Positions 23,452 to 32,747 are shown, counted from the first letter of the stretch. The stretch is 64,000 bases of DNA from Flavobacterium seoulense (GCF_000695795.1 NZ_JNCA01000007.1:1-64000); one strand, 5' to 3'. Program-made: numbers and translations. Notes: a model not told the origin generated them from the sequence alone.

Positions 23452-24981
23452 ATGAGAAAAGAATTTTTCATTTATGGCGTAATACTCTTCATCTTGAGTC
23501 TTGCCGCTCATTTTTTATTCAAAACCAGCTTATTAATAGCTCTTTTTATATTCTTTTTACTAATTATTGGCTTCTTCAACAGCCGTCAGCACAAACACAC
23601 CATTCTTAGAAATTTTCCTGTTTTAGGTTATTTCAGATACATGTTTGAAGAAATTGCTCCCGAAATTCAGCAATATTTTATCGAAAGAACAACTGACGGA
23701 AAACCTTTCTCAAGAAACGAACGTTCATTAGCCTACCGACGCGCTAAAAATGTTAGTGACACTACGCCTTTTGGAACGCAATTAGACATTAACAATTCTT
23801 CTTACGAAGGTTTAAAACATTCCATTTTCCCTACCAAAGTAAATCCCGAATTACCTCGTGTTATGATTGGTGGCGAAGATTGTAAACAACCATACTCTGC
23901 TTCTTTGTTAAATATTTCGGCAATGAGCTTTGGTTCTTTAAGCGAAAATGCAATTGTCGCATTAAATAAAGGCGCTCAAAAAGGAAATTTCTATCATAAT
24001 ACCGGCGAAGGTGGATTAACTGAATACCATCTACAAGGAGCTGATGTTTGCTGGCAAATAGGAACTGGATATTTTGGATGCAGGGATGACAGAGGCGATT
24101 TTGATGGCGGCAAATTTGCCGAAAAAGCTAACTTTCCAGAAGTTAAAATGATTGAGCTCAAACTATCTCAAGGTGCCAAACCAGGACACGGAGGAGTTTT
24201 ACCTGCAGCAAAAAACACCGAAGAAATTGCTAAAATCAGAGGAGTTCTACCTCATATTGAGATTCTTTCACCGCCAAGTCATTCTGCTTTTGATTCGCCT
24301 AAAGGATTAGTTCAATTTATTGCCCGTCTGCGGGAATTATCGAATGGAAAACCCGTTGGATTCAAACTTTGTATTGGACAAACTGAAGAATTTGAAGCCA
24401 TTTGTCAGGAAATGATGGATCAAAATTGCTATCCTGACTTCATAACAGTCGATGGTGCCGAAGGCGGAACCGGAGCAGCTCCGCTGGAATTTTCAGATGG
24501 TGTAGGAATGCCTTTAGAACCTGCACTTATATTTGTAAACAAGACTCTAATCCGATTGAATATTCGTGATAAAATGCGAATTATTTGTAGTGGAAAAATC
24601 ATTTCAGGACACGCTATTCTTAAAGCAATTGCTTTAGGCGCTGACTTATGCAACAGTGCACGTGGCTTTATGTTTTCACTAGGCTGTATTCAGGCTTTGC
24701 GCTGCAATACTAACAAATGTCCTGTAGGAGTCGCAACTCAGGATCGAATGCTCGAAAAAGGCTTAGTAGTATCTGATAAGTTCGAAAGAGTATATAATTT
24801 TCATAAAAACACACTACACGCTGCGAATGAATTGCTTGCTGCTGCCGGAAAATCAAACTATGAAGAGGTAGATGTTTCTATTTTTATGCGTGGTGACGAA
24901 TTTACTCATCTTTCAGATTTATATTTCCCAAATAATCTAACGAATGTTACTACCCATTTGAAAAAAAAGGAGGGCTATTAA
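23452..24981 (+). CDS. Membrane-anchored FMN-binding glutamate synthase-family protein
   Basis: A 509-residue protein. Two N-terminal hydrophobic segments (FFIYGVILFILSLAAHFLF and LLIALFIFFLLIIGFF) precede a soluble TIM barrel of the glutamate synthase central/FMN type (Glu_synthase, PF01645). Typical motifs are SAMSFGSLSENAI, GEGGLTEYH, GAKPGHGGVLP, and the cysteine cluster CNTNKCPVGVATQ. The amidotransferase domain of true GltB is absent. Related stand-alone proteins are widespread, and some methylamine-glutamate synthases belong here, but the reaction of this membrane type is unproven. The stop codon lies in the loop of a hairpin. Confidence 0.9.
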   Translation: MRKEFFIYGVILFILSLAAHFLFKTSLLIALFIFFLLIIGFFNSRQHKHTILRNFPVLGYFRYMFEEIAPEIQQYFIERTTDGKPFSRNERSLAYRRAKNVSDTTPFGTQLDINNSSYEGLKHSIFPTKVNPELPRVMIGGEDCKQPYSASLLNISAMSFGSLSENAIVALNKGAQKGNFYHNTGEGGLTEYHLQGADVCWQIGTGYFGCRDDRGDFDGGKFAEKANFPEVKMIELKLSQGAKPGHGGVLPAAKNTEEIAKIRGVLPHIEILSPPSHSAFDSPKGLVQFIARLRELSNGKPVGFKLCIGQTEEFEAICQEMMDQNCYPDFITVDGAEGGTGAAPLEFSDGVGMPLEPALIFVNKTLIRLNIRDKMRIICSGKIISGHAILKAIALGADLCNSARGFMFSLGCIQALRCNTNKCPVGVATQDRMLEKGLVVSDKFERVYNFHKNTLHAANELLAAAGKSNYEEVDVSIFMRGDEFTHLSDLYFPNNLTNVTTHLKKKEGY

Positions 24982-24989
24982 AGCCCTCC
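24969..24989. repeat. Hairpin spanning the stop codon of the FMN protein gene
   Basis: GGAGGGCT pairs with AGCCCTCC, and the TAA stop at 24979-24981 is in the loop. On the plus strand no T run follows; on the minus strand a T run does, so termination is not certain. Confidence 0.55.
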
Positions 24990-25192
24990 CAAATTTGGTT
25001 TTGATTTATCTCAACTTATAATTAACTAAATGTACAATGGCTGTGCTTTCATTCTTCTTCCTAATTAACATACACAGCTCATTAATGAATCAAAACCACA
25101 GTGTAAAGATACAACTTTTATCTAAAAAGATATTTAAAAAACCTTAATTTAACAACTAATTAACTCAAAAACAACAAGTTAAACAAAACACT

Positions 25193-25771
25193 ATGCAGCT
25201 AGTCTTCGCTTCTAATAATAAAAACAAAATCAAAGAAATTCAGCAATTACTACCTAACGGTATAGAAATTTTAAGTCTGGAAGCTATTGGCTGTCATGAA
25301 GAAATTCCAGAAACTGCTGATACTATTGAAGGAAATGCTATTTTAAAAGCCAATTATGTTACTGAAAAATACGGTTACGATTGTTTTGCTGATGATACCG
25401 GTCTTGAAGTAGAAGCTTTAAATGGAGAACCAGGAGTATATTCTGCAAGATATGCAGGAGAACAAAAAGATTCCAATGATAACATGAATAAACTTTTGGA
25501 AGCTTTAAAAAATACTACAGACAGAAATGCGCAATTCAAAACCGTAATTGCCTTAAACATTAACGGAACTCAACAGCTATTCACTGGAATTGCCAAAGGA
25601 AAGATCACTACCGAAAAATCAGGAAATCAAGGTTTTGGATATGATCCTATCTTTCAGCCGGAAGGTTATCAGGAAACTTTTGCCGAAATTTCATTAGAAA
25701 CCAAAAACGAAATCAGTCATAGAGGAAAAGCTACTCAATTACTTATTTCTTATTTAAACGAAATAAAATAA
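25193..25771 (+). CDS. rdgB: Non-canonical purine NTP pyrophosphatase (RdgB/HAM1)
   Basis: A 192-residue house-cleaning enzyme that hydrolyses dITP, XTP and ITP to monophosphates. Family motifs are FASNNKNKIKEIQQLL at the N-terminus (the substrate loop, SNNxxK), FADDTGLEVEALNGEPGVYS with the catalytic acidic residues, and NQGFGYDPIFQPEGY. The length is normal. It is a monocistronic gene 210 bases after the FMN protein and 200 before the helicase. The gaps hold nothing else that I can identify. Confidence 0.96.
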   Translation: MQLVFASNNKNKIKEIQQLLPNGIEILSLEAIGCHEEIPETADTIEGNAILKANYVTEKYGYDCFADDTGLEVEALNGEPGVYSARYAGEQKDSNDNMNKLLEALKNTTDRNAQFKTVIALNINGTQQLFTGIAKGKITTEKSGNQGFGYDPIFQPEGYQETFAEISLETKNEISHRGKATQLLISYLNEIK

Positions 25772-25946
25772 TCTGTTGAAATTCAATATTTTTATTCATT
25801 TTTATTACAAAGAACACCATAGTTTGCTGCTAAAATTCGAAAAATTAAAGTTGTGTTTTCAGTTTCAAAACATAACTTTCTGATAATCAAAAGATATTAA
25901 ATCATTAAAACTTAGAATTGCATTAGTTTATATGGATTATTAACAG

Positions 25947-25954
25947 TAATTTTG
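25947..25954 (+). promoter_or_regulatory. -7 box of the DEAD-box helicase gene
   Basis: TAATTTTG matches TAnnTTTG and lies 21 bases before the ATG at 25976. It supports that start over the in-frame TTG at 25952, which falls inside the box. Confidence 0.55.
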
Positions 25955-25975
25955 CACCCTATTTTAAAAATACAT

Positions 25976-27847
25976 ATGAATAAATTTGAACAATTAGGAT
26001 TAAGTGAATCGTTACTGAAGGCGATTGTTGATCTAGGATTTGAGAATCCGTCAGAAGTACAGGAGAAAGCGATTCCCCTATTATTGGAAAAAGATACAGA
26101 TTTAGTTGCGTTGGCTCAGACTGGGACAGGGAAAACGGCAGCTTTTGGTTTTCCAGTTATCCAAAAAATTGATGCCGACAACAGGAATACGCAGGCGTTG
26201 ATTTTATCTCCAACGCGCGAACTTTGCTTACAGATTGCCAACGAACTTAAAAACTACTCTAAATACGAAAAAGGTATTAATGTGGTAGCAGTTTACGGAG
26301 GAGCTAGTATTACAGAACAAGCGAGAGACATTAAAAGAGGAGCACAAATTATTGTGGCTACTCCAGGAAGAATGCAGGATATGATTAACAGAGGATTAGT
26401 AAACATCACTCAGATTAATTACTGTATCCTTGATGAGGCAGACGAAATGTTGAACATGGGATTCTATGATGATATCGTAAACATCCTTTCAACTACCCCA
26501 GACGAGAAAAACACCTGGTTGTTTTCTGCAACTATGCCGGCAGAAGTTGCCAGAATTGGAAAACAATTCATGAGTAATCCGGAGGAAATCACTGTTGGAA
26601 CTAAAAACTCAGGTTCAGCAACAGTTTCTCACGAATTTTACTTAGTAAATGCACGTGACCGTTACGAAGCTTTGAAACGTTTAGCCGATGCTAACCCGGA
26701 CATTTTCTCAGTAGTTTTTTGTAGAACAAAACGTGATACTCAGGCTATTGCTGAAAAATTAATCGAAGACGGATACAGCGCTGCAGCTTTACACGGAGAT
26801 TTATCTCAGGCACAACGTGATGGTGTAATGAAATCTTTCCGTGGAAGACAAATCCAGATGCTTGTTGCAACTGACGTTGCTGCCCGTGGAATCGATGTTG
26901 ATAACGTAACTCACGTAGTAAACTATCAATTACCTGACGAAATTGAAACTTATAACCACCGTTCAGGAAGAACTGGTCGTGCTGGTAAATTAGGAACTTC
27001 GATCGTAATTGTAACTAAAAGTGAATTGCGTAAAATTTCGTCTATCGAAAGAATCATCAAACAAAAATTTGAAGAGAAAACAATTCCTTCTGGAATCGAA
27101 ATTTGCGAAATTCAATTATTGCACTTAGCTAATAAAATCAAAGATACTGAGGTTGATCACGAAATTGACAACTATTTACCAGCTATCAATGACGTTCTTG
27201 AAGGTTTAACTAAAGAAGAATTGATTAAGAAAATGGTTTCTGTTGAATTTAACCGTTTCATCAATTATTACAAGAAAACAAGAGATATCTCAGCTTCAGG
27301 TTCTGACAGACGTGAACGTGGTGACGATCGCGCTCCAAGAGAAAACAACAATGGCGGCGCTACAAGATATTTTGTAAACATTGGTTCAAGAGATAACTTC
27401 GACTGGATGTCATTAAAAGATTACCTGAAAGAAACATTAGACTTAGGTCGTGATGATGTTTTCAAAGTAGATGTAAAAGAAGGTTTCTCTTTCTTTAATA
27501 CTGATCCAGAACATACTGATAAAGTAATGGATATATTGAACAACGTTCAACTAGAAGGACGTCGTATCAATGTTGAGATTTCTAAAAATGATGGTGGCGG
27601 AAGACGTGATCATAACGGAAGAAATTCTGGAGGAAGACGCGAAGGCGGAAGACGTGAAGGTAGTTTTGCTCCAAGAAGAGAAGGTTCTGGTGGAGGATTT
27701 AGAAGTGAAAGAAACTCAGCTCCAAGAGAAGGCGGTTTCAGAAGCGAAAGAGGTTCTTCCAGAAGAGAAGGTTCATCTGACAGAGCTCCTAGACGTTCTG
27801 AAAGTTTTGGAGATTCATCAAGACCAAGAAGACCAAGAAGAGACTAA
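25976..27847 (+). CDS. DEAD-box RNA helicase with DbpA domain and RGG-rich tail
   Basis: A 623-residue helicase from MNKFEQLGLSESLL. The Q motif is at the start, then motif I (AQTGTGKTAAF), Ia (PTRELCLQI), II (DEAD in ILDEADEMLN), III (SAT), and VI (HRSGRTGRAG). Residues about 470-545 look like the DbpA RNA-binding domain (YFVNIGSRDNFDWMSL). The last about 75 residues are a low-complexity Arg/Gly/Ser tail (RREGGRREG, RSERNSAPRE), which binds RNA non-specifically. Domain order matches CsdA/DeaD, which aids ribosome assembly and cold adaptation. Codon use is more biased than in neighbours, suggesting high expression. Confidence 0.95.
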   Translation: MNKFEQLGLSESLLKAIVDLGFENPSEVQEKAIPLLLEKDTDLVALAQTGTGKTAAFGFPVIQKIDADNRNTQALILSPTRELCLQIANELKNYSKYEKGINVVAVYGGASITEQARDIKRGAQIIVATPGRMQDMINRGLVNITQINYCILDEADEMLNMGFYDDIVNILSTTPDEKNTWLFSATMPAEVARIGKQFMSNPEEITVGTKNSGSATVSHEFYLVNARDRYEALKRLADANPDIFSVVFCRTKRDTQAIAEKLIEDGYSAAALHGDLSQAQRDGVMKSFRGRQIQMLVATDVAARGIDVDNVTHVVNYQLPDEIETYNHRSGRTGRAGKLGTSIVIVTKSELRKISSIERIIKQKFEEKTIPSGIEICEIQLLHLANKIKDTEVDHEIDNYLPAINDVLEGLTKEELIKKMVSVEFNRFINYYKKTRDISASGSDRRERGDDRAPRENNNGGATRYFVNIGSRDNFDWMSLKDYLKETLDLGRDDVFKVDVKEGFSFFNTDPEHTDKVMDILNNVQLEGRRINVEISKNDGGGRRDHNGRNSGGRREGGRREGSFAPRREGSGGGFRSERNSAPREGGFRSERGSSRREGSSDRAPRRSESFGDSSRPRRPRRD

Positions 27848-27882
27848 AACCCTTTAGTTAATTTTCTTATAATTAAAATAAT

Positions 27883-27955
27883 AAACTACAAAATATTTAA
27901 AGCCGTTTTACTACTTTTAGAGTTTTAAAACAGTTTATGAAATATTTTGTAGTTT
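27883..27955 (+). promoter_or_regulatory. 16-bp inverted repeat whose right arm covers codons 2-7 of the next gene
   Basis: AAACTACAAAATATTT at 27883-27898 is the exact reverse complement of 27940-27955. The right arm begins at the second codon of the gene at 27937, so RNA reading through from the helicase could fold over that start region. A TACTTTTA element at 27911-27918, between the arms, could start a transcript that lacks the left arm. Confidence 0.5.
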
Positions 27956-28704
27956 TCTTTTTTTTGGTACTAATCGTACCGACTTTTGCTCAAGAAAAAA
28001 TTGCTTCTCAAAAGGTAACAGGTTACGTTTATAATGATAACGGAAAAACGCCACTATCAGGAGTTAACATCATCAACATAAACAAAGTAAGAGGCTCAAA
28101 AACTGACTTAAACGGTTACTTTGAAATCGATGTCCATCCTACTGATACCTTACATTTTTCTCTTCTTGGATTCCAATCTTTAAGAGTAAAAGTAACTAAT
28201 GACTGGATAAAAAATAGGGTGGCTAAAATTTTCCTGACAGAAAAAGCCATAGCACTGGAAGAAGTCGTTATCCGACCATTTAATCTAACAGGCTATCTCG
28301 AAGTTGATTCTAAAACCATCCCTACAAATAACAATTACCGCTATAATATATCAGGCTTAAATAACGGTTATGAAGCAGGAGAATATTCGCCTGGAGCCTT
28401 TGGAAAAGTCTTGGGTTCTATCTTTAATCCTGCCGATATGCTGTACAATGTTTTTGGAAAAAAAGGAAACGAACTCAAGAAAATGAAAGATATGAAAAAG
28501 GACGACACGGTTCGTACTCTTTTAGAATCTAAATTTGACCGTGAAACCATTGCCGTACTTCTTGGTATAAGCAAAGACGAAATTCCAGAAATATTACAGC
28601 GATGTAATTATTCAGAATCTTTTATTCAAACCGCAAATGACCTCCAAATTATGGATGCTATCAGCGGCTGTTATGAACAATACAAAGTCTTGAAAAAGAA
28701 ATAA
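27937..28704 (+). CDS. Exported carboxypeptidase-regulatory-like (CarbopepD_reg_2) domain protein
   Basis: A 255-residue secreted protein. The signal peptide is MKYFVVFFFLVLIVPTFAQ. Residues about 25-110 form a transthyretin-like beta sandwich (VTGYVYNDNGKTPLSGVNII, TDLNGYFEIDVHPTDTLHFS, LGFQS), the CarbopepD_reg_2 module usually found at the front of TonB-dependent receptors; here it stands alone. The rest (about 125-255) is mostly helical, with KKDDTVRTLLESKFDRETI, and has no recognised motif. It follows the helicase by 89 bases, with an inverted repeat over its start. Probably periplasmic or surface-associated. Confidence 0.8.
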   Translation: MKYFVVFFFLVLIVPTFAQEKIASQKVTGYVYNDNGKTPLSGVNIININKVRGSKTDLNGYFEIDVHPTDTLHFSLLGFQSLRVKVTNDWIKNRVAKIFLTEKAIALEEVVIRPFNLTGYLEVDSKTIPTNNNYRYNISGLNNGYEAGEYSPGAFGKVLGSIFNPADMLYNVFGKKGNELKKMKDMKKDDTVRTLLESKFDRETIAVLLGISKDEIPEILQRCNYSESFIQTANDLQIMDAISGCYEQYKVLKKK

Positions 28705-28708
28705 AAAA

Positions 28709-28778
28709 AGTACTCAGTGTTCAGTTTTTAGTATTCAGTTACCAAACGTTGAACACTAAAAACTGAACACTGAATACT
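28709..28778. repeat. Large inverted repeat between convergent genes
   Basis: Thirty-base arms (28709-28738 and 28749-28778) are complementary at 27 of 30 positions, built from the word CAGTGTTCAGTTTTTAGT. The position, five bases after one stop and two before the other gene's stop, suggests bidirectional termination. The word style recurs in Flavobacterium spacers. Confidence 0.8.
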
Positions 28779-28780
28779 AA

Positions 28781-30244
28781 TTACTTCACCGGAATATTCG
28801 CCAAAATCTCGATTAAAAACTTCCAGAATTTTTGAGAGGAACTAATACTTGCTCTTTCATCTGGCGAATGCGCTCCATGAATAGTTGGCCCAAAAGAAAT
28901 CATATCCATATCAGGATAATTAGCGCCTAAAATTCCACATTCTAATCCTGCATGGCAAGCTACTACTTTTGGTTTTTCTCCATTTAGTTTTTCATAAATC
29001 GGAACTAAAGTTGCTAAAATCTCCGAATCAGGATTTGGCGTCCAGCCCGGATAAGAACCTGAAATTTCGACTTCACACCCCATCAATTCGAAAGCAGAAC
29101 GCAAATCGTTAGCCAAATCAAACTTAGCTGATTCAACCGAAGAACGCGTTAAACATTGTACAGATAATTTTCCTTTCCCAAGAATCACTTTGGCAATATT
29201 ATTAGATGTTTCAACCAAATTTTCAAAATCAGCACTCATTCTGTGAACACCATTTGCAGCTGTCGCCATGGAACGTACAAAATAATATTGCGCAATGGAA
29301 GGCATTACCTTTGCTGGTGTTGTTTTCAATTTTTCGAAAACAATTTCTAAATTCGGTTCGGTGGTTTTTAACTCATTTTTAATTTCGCTAACAATTTGCT
29401 GCATATCAAAAACAAAAGCTTCATCATAAACCGAAGCAATAATTACTTTGGCAACACTTTCACGCGGAATAGCATTACGCAAACTTCCTCCCTGAATTTC
29501 TGAAATTTGCAAGCCAAAATTATCGAAACCATCATACAGCAATCGGTTCATGATTTTATTAGCATTTCCTAAACCTTTATGAATATCAATTCCTGAATGA
29601 CCGCCATTCAATCCTTTTACAGTAATCGAATATCCAACAGAATAATCAGGCGTTTCCTCTTCATCATATTCTGCTTCAGCTGTAACATCGATTCCACCAG
29701 CACATCCAATGTCTATTTCGTCATCTTCTTCGGTATCTAAATTCAATAGAATTTCTCCATGAAGCAAACCGCCTTTCAAATTCATTGCGCCTGTCATTCC
29801 CGTTTCTTCATCAATTGTAAACAAAGCTTCAATTGCAGGATGCGCAATAGTTTTACTTTCTAAAACAGCCATAATTGCCGCAACTCCTAATCCATTATCT
29901 GCTCCAAGAGTTGTTCCTCTGGCGCGCACCCAGTCACCATCCACATACATTTCGATTCCTTGTTTTTCAAAATCAAAAATGGTATCGGCATTTTTTTGAT
30001 GCACCATATCTAAATGACCTTGTAATACAATCGGTTTACGATTTTCCATCCCTGATGTGGCGGGTTTTCGGATAATTACATTATGAACTTCATCTTCAAA
30101 AACTTCTAATCCTAAACTTTTACCAAAGTCTTTTATAAAGGCAACCACACGCTCTTCTTTTTTAGAAGGTCGGGGCACTGCATTCAAATTGGCAAAATTA
30201 TTCCACAATTCTTTAGGCTCTAAATTTCGTATTTCCTGACTCAT
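28781..30244 (-). CDS. pepD: Aminoacyl-histidine dipeptidase (PepD, M20 family)
   Basis: A 487-residue zinc dipeptidase from MSQEIRNLEPKELW (30244); an extension to 30298 would add 18 residues that do not fit the family. Metal and catalytic residues are visible: LQGHLDMVHQK, TLGADNGLGVAAIMAVLE, TIDEETGMTGAM, and the C-terminal HGAHSPDERAS. The cytoplasmic enzyme cleaves Xaa-His dipeptides such as carnosine. It is divergent from the DUF3810 gene, with 108 bases between starts. The family normally has about 485 residues, so the gene is complete. Confidence 0.95.
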   Translation of the reverse strand: MSQEIRNLEPKELWNNFANLNAVPRPSKKEERVVAFIKDFGKSLGLEVFEDEVHNVIIRKPATSGMENRKPIVLQGHLDMVHQKNADTIFDFEKQGIEMYVDGDWVRARGTTLGADNGLGVAAIMAVLESKTIAHPAIEALFTIDEETGMTGAMNLKGGLLHGEILLNLDTEEDDEIDIGCAGGIDVTAEAEYDEEETPDYSVGYSITVKGLNGGHSGIDIHKGLGNANKIMNRLLYDGFDNFGLQISEIQGGSLRNAIPRESVAKVIIASVYDEAFVFDMQQIVSEIKNELKTTEPNLEIVFEKLKTTPAKVMPSIAQYYFVRSMATAANGVHRMSADFENLVETSNNIAKVILGKGKLSVQCLTRSSVESAKFDLANDLRSAFELMGCEVEISGSYPGWTPNPDSEILATLVPIYEKLNGEKPKVVACHAGLECGILGANYPDMDMISFGPTIHGAHSPDERASISSSQKFWKFLIEILANIPVK

Positions 30245-30352
30245 ATTTTGTGCTGTTTTTTCGATTAAAAACTCAAAGTTACAAAGTTTAAAATCCATTT
30301 TAGGTATTAAATTGATTATTGTAATTATATTTACGTTTATAAAAATGCTGCT

Positions 30353-31423
30353 TTGAAACGTAAATACATCCTTCCTTTATTTCTGATTTTTCAGATTATA
30401 ATTCTTAAAATAATTCCGTTTTTTCCAGAAACTGTCGAGGCATTTTACAGCAATGGCATCTATCCGATAATTTCGAATTTTTCGAGAATCATTTTTGGAT
30501 GGATTCCGTTTTCAATAGGTGATATACTTTATTTCATACTAATTTTATTAGCCATAAAATGGTTTTGGAACAACAGATCCCGAAGCTTCGGGAGGAAACT
30601 GAACTGGAAAAATCAATTATTATCGGTTTTGAGTGTTATTTCCATCTTTCATTTTTTCTTTTATTTTCTTTGGGCAGTGAATTATCACAGAGTTCCTCTT
30701 TTCGAAAAAATGAAAATTGAACGCGATTATTCGGATGCTGATTTATTAGATTTCACCCAAAAAATAATTGCAAAAACAAACGAAATTCATAGTGAAATAA
30801 CTCAAAATGACAGCCTGAAAGTTGTTTTTCCGTACTCAAAAGAAGTTGCTTTTGTAAAAAACATGGACGGTTATAAAGCTTTAGGAACGCAATATCCTTT
30901 TTTCGCTTATTCGAATCTTAGTATAAAAAAATCCCTGTTTAGTTTACCGCTAACTTATATGGGTTTTGGTGGCTATTTAAATCCTTTTACTAATGAAGCT
31001 CAGGTAAATTATTTGATGCCAATGCATAATTTCCCAACCACAAGTTGTCATGAAATGGCGCATCAAATGGGATATGCCAGTGAAAGCGAATGCAATTTTA
31101 TTGGTTTTCTGGCGTCGGTACACAACAACGATTTGTATTTTAAATATTCCGGATATAGTTTTGCATTACGCTATTGCTTGAACAATTGGTACATTCGAAA
31201 CGAAAAATTATATACTCAGTTACTAAAAACGGTTCATCCCGGTATTCTAAAAAATTATGCCGAAAGTCGGGAATTCTGGAGGCAATATGAAACCCCAATA
31301 GAAAAAGGTTTTCACTTTTTTTATGACCACTATTTAAAGTTAAATCAGCAAAAAGATGGAATGTACAGCTATAGTAAATTTGTAAATTTATTAGTGAATT
31401 ATTACCATAACAAACCTTTGTAA
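30353..31423 (+). CDS. DUF3810 membrane protein with HExxH zinc-protease motif
   Basis: A 356-residue protein, apparently started with TTG at 30353 (MKRKYILPLFLIF). Three hydrophobic segments come first (about 5-25, 45-70, 85-110), then a soluble domain containing SCHEMAHQMGYASESECNF. This is an HExxH metal site (H-E-M-A-H) followed by a downstream glutamate that could be the third ligand. That arrangement matches DUF3810, a Bacteroidota family of predicted membrane-tethered metallopeptidases with no known substrate. It is divergent from pepD and convergent with the NADH dehydrogenase gene, 10 bases away. Confidence 0.82.
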   Translation: MKRKYILPLFLIFQIIILKIIPFFPETVEAFYSNGIYPIISNFSRIIFGWIPFSIGDILYFILILLAIKWFWNNRSRSFGRKLNWKNQLLSVLSVISIFHFFFYFLWAVNYHRVPLFEKMKIERDYSDADLLDFTQKIIAKTNEIHSEITQNDSLKVVFPYSKEVAFVKNMDGYKALGTQYPFFAYSNLSIKKSLFSLPLTYMGFGGYLNPFTNEAQVNYLMPMHNFPTTSCHEMAHQMGYASESECNFIGFLASVHNNDLYFKYSGYSFALRYCLNNWYIRNEKLYTQLLKTVHPGILKNYAESREFWRQYETPIEKGFHFFYDHYLKLNQQKDGMYSYSKFVNLLVNYYHNKPL

Positions 31424-31433
31424 TTTTAGCTAA

Positions 31434-32747
31434 TTAAATTTCGTCACTGGTAAAACTAGTAAAAGTTCTCTTTTTATAAGGTCGGATAATCAGGCGTCCT
31501 TCACGGTCAAAATGGATATAATTATAAACCCAGGTCAGAAATACCACTGCTTTATTTTTGAAACCAATCAATGAAAACAGGTGTATAAACATCCAGACAA
31601 ACCAGGCAAAAACACCATTAAAATGATAATTAGGCAAATCGACAACTGCTTTGTTGCGTCCGATAGTAGCCATTGAACCTTTGTCTTTGTATTCAAAAGG
31701 TTTCATCTCTTGATTCTGGATTAATTTTATAATATTCTTACCCAGTAATTTTCCTTGTTGTAAAGCAGGCTGTGCCATCATAGGATGTCCTTCGGGATAA
31801 TTTTCTGTTTCCATAGAAGCAATATCGCCAATGGCAAAAATCGTATCATAACCTTTTACCTGATTGTATTGATTCACCCGAATACGCTCTACCCTTTCTA
31901 CCAAAGCATCAGCGCTTAAACCCGAAACCAAAGATCCCTGAACACCGGCTGTCCAAATAAGAGTTGCGGTTTCAAAACTTAAATCAGAATTAGTAGTAAT
32001 CGTGCGGCCATCATAATTAGTAACTCTGACGTTTTTCCAGATTTTCACACCCAATTTTAATAGAAATTTCTCAGCAGCTGCCGATGATTTCTCACTCATT
32101 GTATTCAGGATTCTATCACCGCTTTGAATCAAATTGATTTCCATTCTGGTAATATCCAGATCCGGATAATCTTTTTGTAGAATAGCTTTTTTCATTTCGG
32201 CCAATGCACCTGCTAATTCCACTCCTGTGGGTCCTGCTCCCACAATTACAAAATTGATAAGACTGTTTTTTTCTTCACAATCCTTAGTCAAAACTGCTTG
32301 TTCAAAATTTTCTAAGACAAAACTGCGAATGTTAAGCGACTGCGGTATGGTTTTCATTGCCATACTATTGCGTTTAATTTCTTTATTGCCAAAATAGTTT
32401 GTCTTAGAACCTGTAGCGATGACCAAATAATCATAATCTAAAGTTCCTATTTCGGCAATGACTCTTTTATTTACTGTATCAATTTCCTGAACTGTGGTGA
32501 GCCTAAAATAGAAATCATCACATTCATGAATTATTTTTCGAATAGGAAATGCAATAGAGCCCGCTTCGAGTCCGCCAGTTGCTACCTGATACAATAAAGG
32601 CTGAAACGTATTGTAGTTATGTTTATCCAGAAGAACAACCTGAACTTTTTTATTTTTCAATTCTTTGGCAACTTCGATTCCGGCAAAACCGCCGCCTATA
32701 ATTACAATTCTGGGTAAATCAGTATGGGGAATATTCATAAACAACAA
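31434..32747 (-). CDS. ndh: Type II NADH:quinone oxidoreductase (NDH-2)
   Basis: A 437-residue flavoprotein that passes electrons from NADH to menaquinone without pumping protons. The FAD-binding GxGxxG is RIVIIGGGFAGIEVAKEL near the start, and the NADH-binding one is FVIVGAGPTGVELAGAL. The quinone-side motif is GDIAS, then QPALQQGKLLGKNI. The C-terminal hydrophobic segment (FAWFVWMFIHLFSLIGF) anchors it at the inner membrane. It is transcribed alone. An alternative start two residues later (MNIPHTDLPRIV) is possible. Confidence 0.94.
   Translation of the reverse strand: MLFMNIPHTDLPRIVIIGGGFAGIEVAKELKNKKVQVVLLDKHNYNTFQPLLYQVATGGLEAGSIAFPIRKIIHECDDFYFRLTTVQEIDTVNKRVIAEIGTLDYDYLVIATGSKTNYFGNKEIKRNSMAMKTIPQSLNIRSFVLENFEQAVLTKDCEEKNSLINFVIVGAGPTGVELAGALAEMKKAILQKDYPDLDITRMEINLIQSGDRILNTMSEKSSAAAEKFLLKLGVKIWKNVRVTNYDGRTITTNSDLSFETATLIWTAGVQGSLVSGLSADALVERVERIRVNQYNQVKGYDTIFAIGDIASMETENYPEGHPMMAQPALQQGKLLGKNIIKLIQNQEMKPFEYKDKGSMATIGRNKAVVDLPNYHFNGVFAWFVWMFIHLFSLIGFKNKAVVFLTWVYNYIHFDREGRLIIRPYKKRTFTSFTSDEI

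Noticed and set aside
25042..25152. Possible 36-codon plus-strand ORF in the gap before rdgB
   Set aside because: It has no conserved-looking composition and no start context; most likely chance in a short AT-rich gap.
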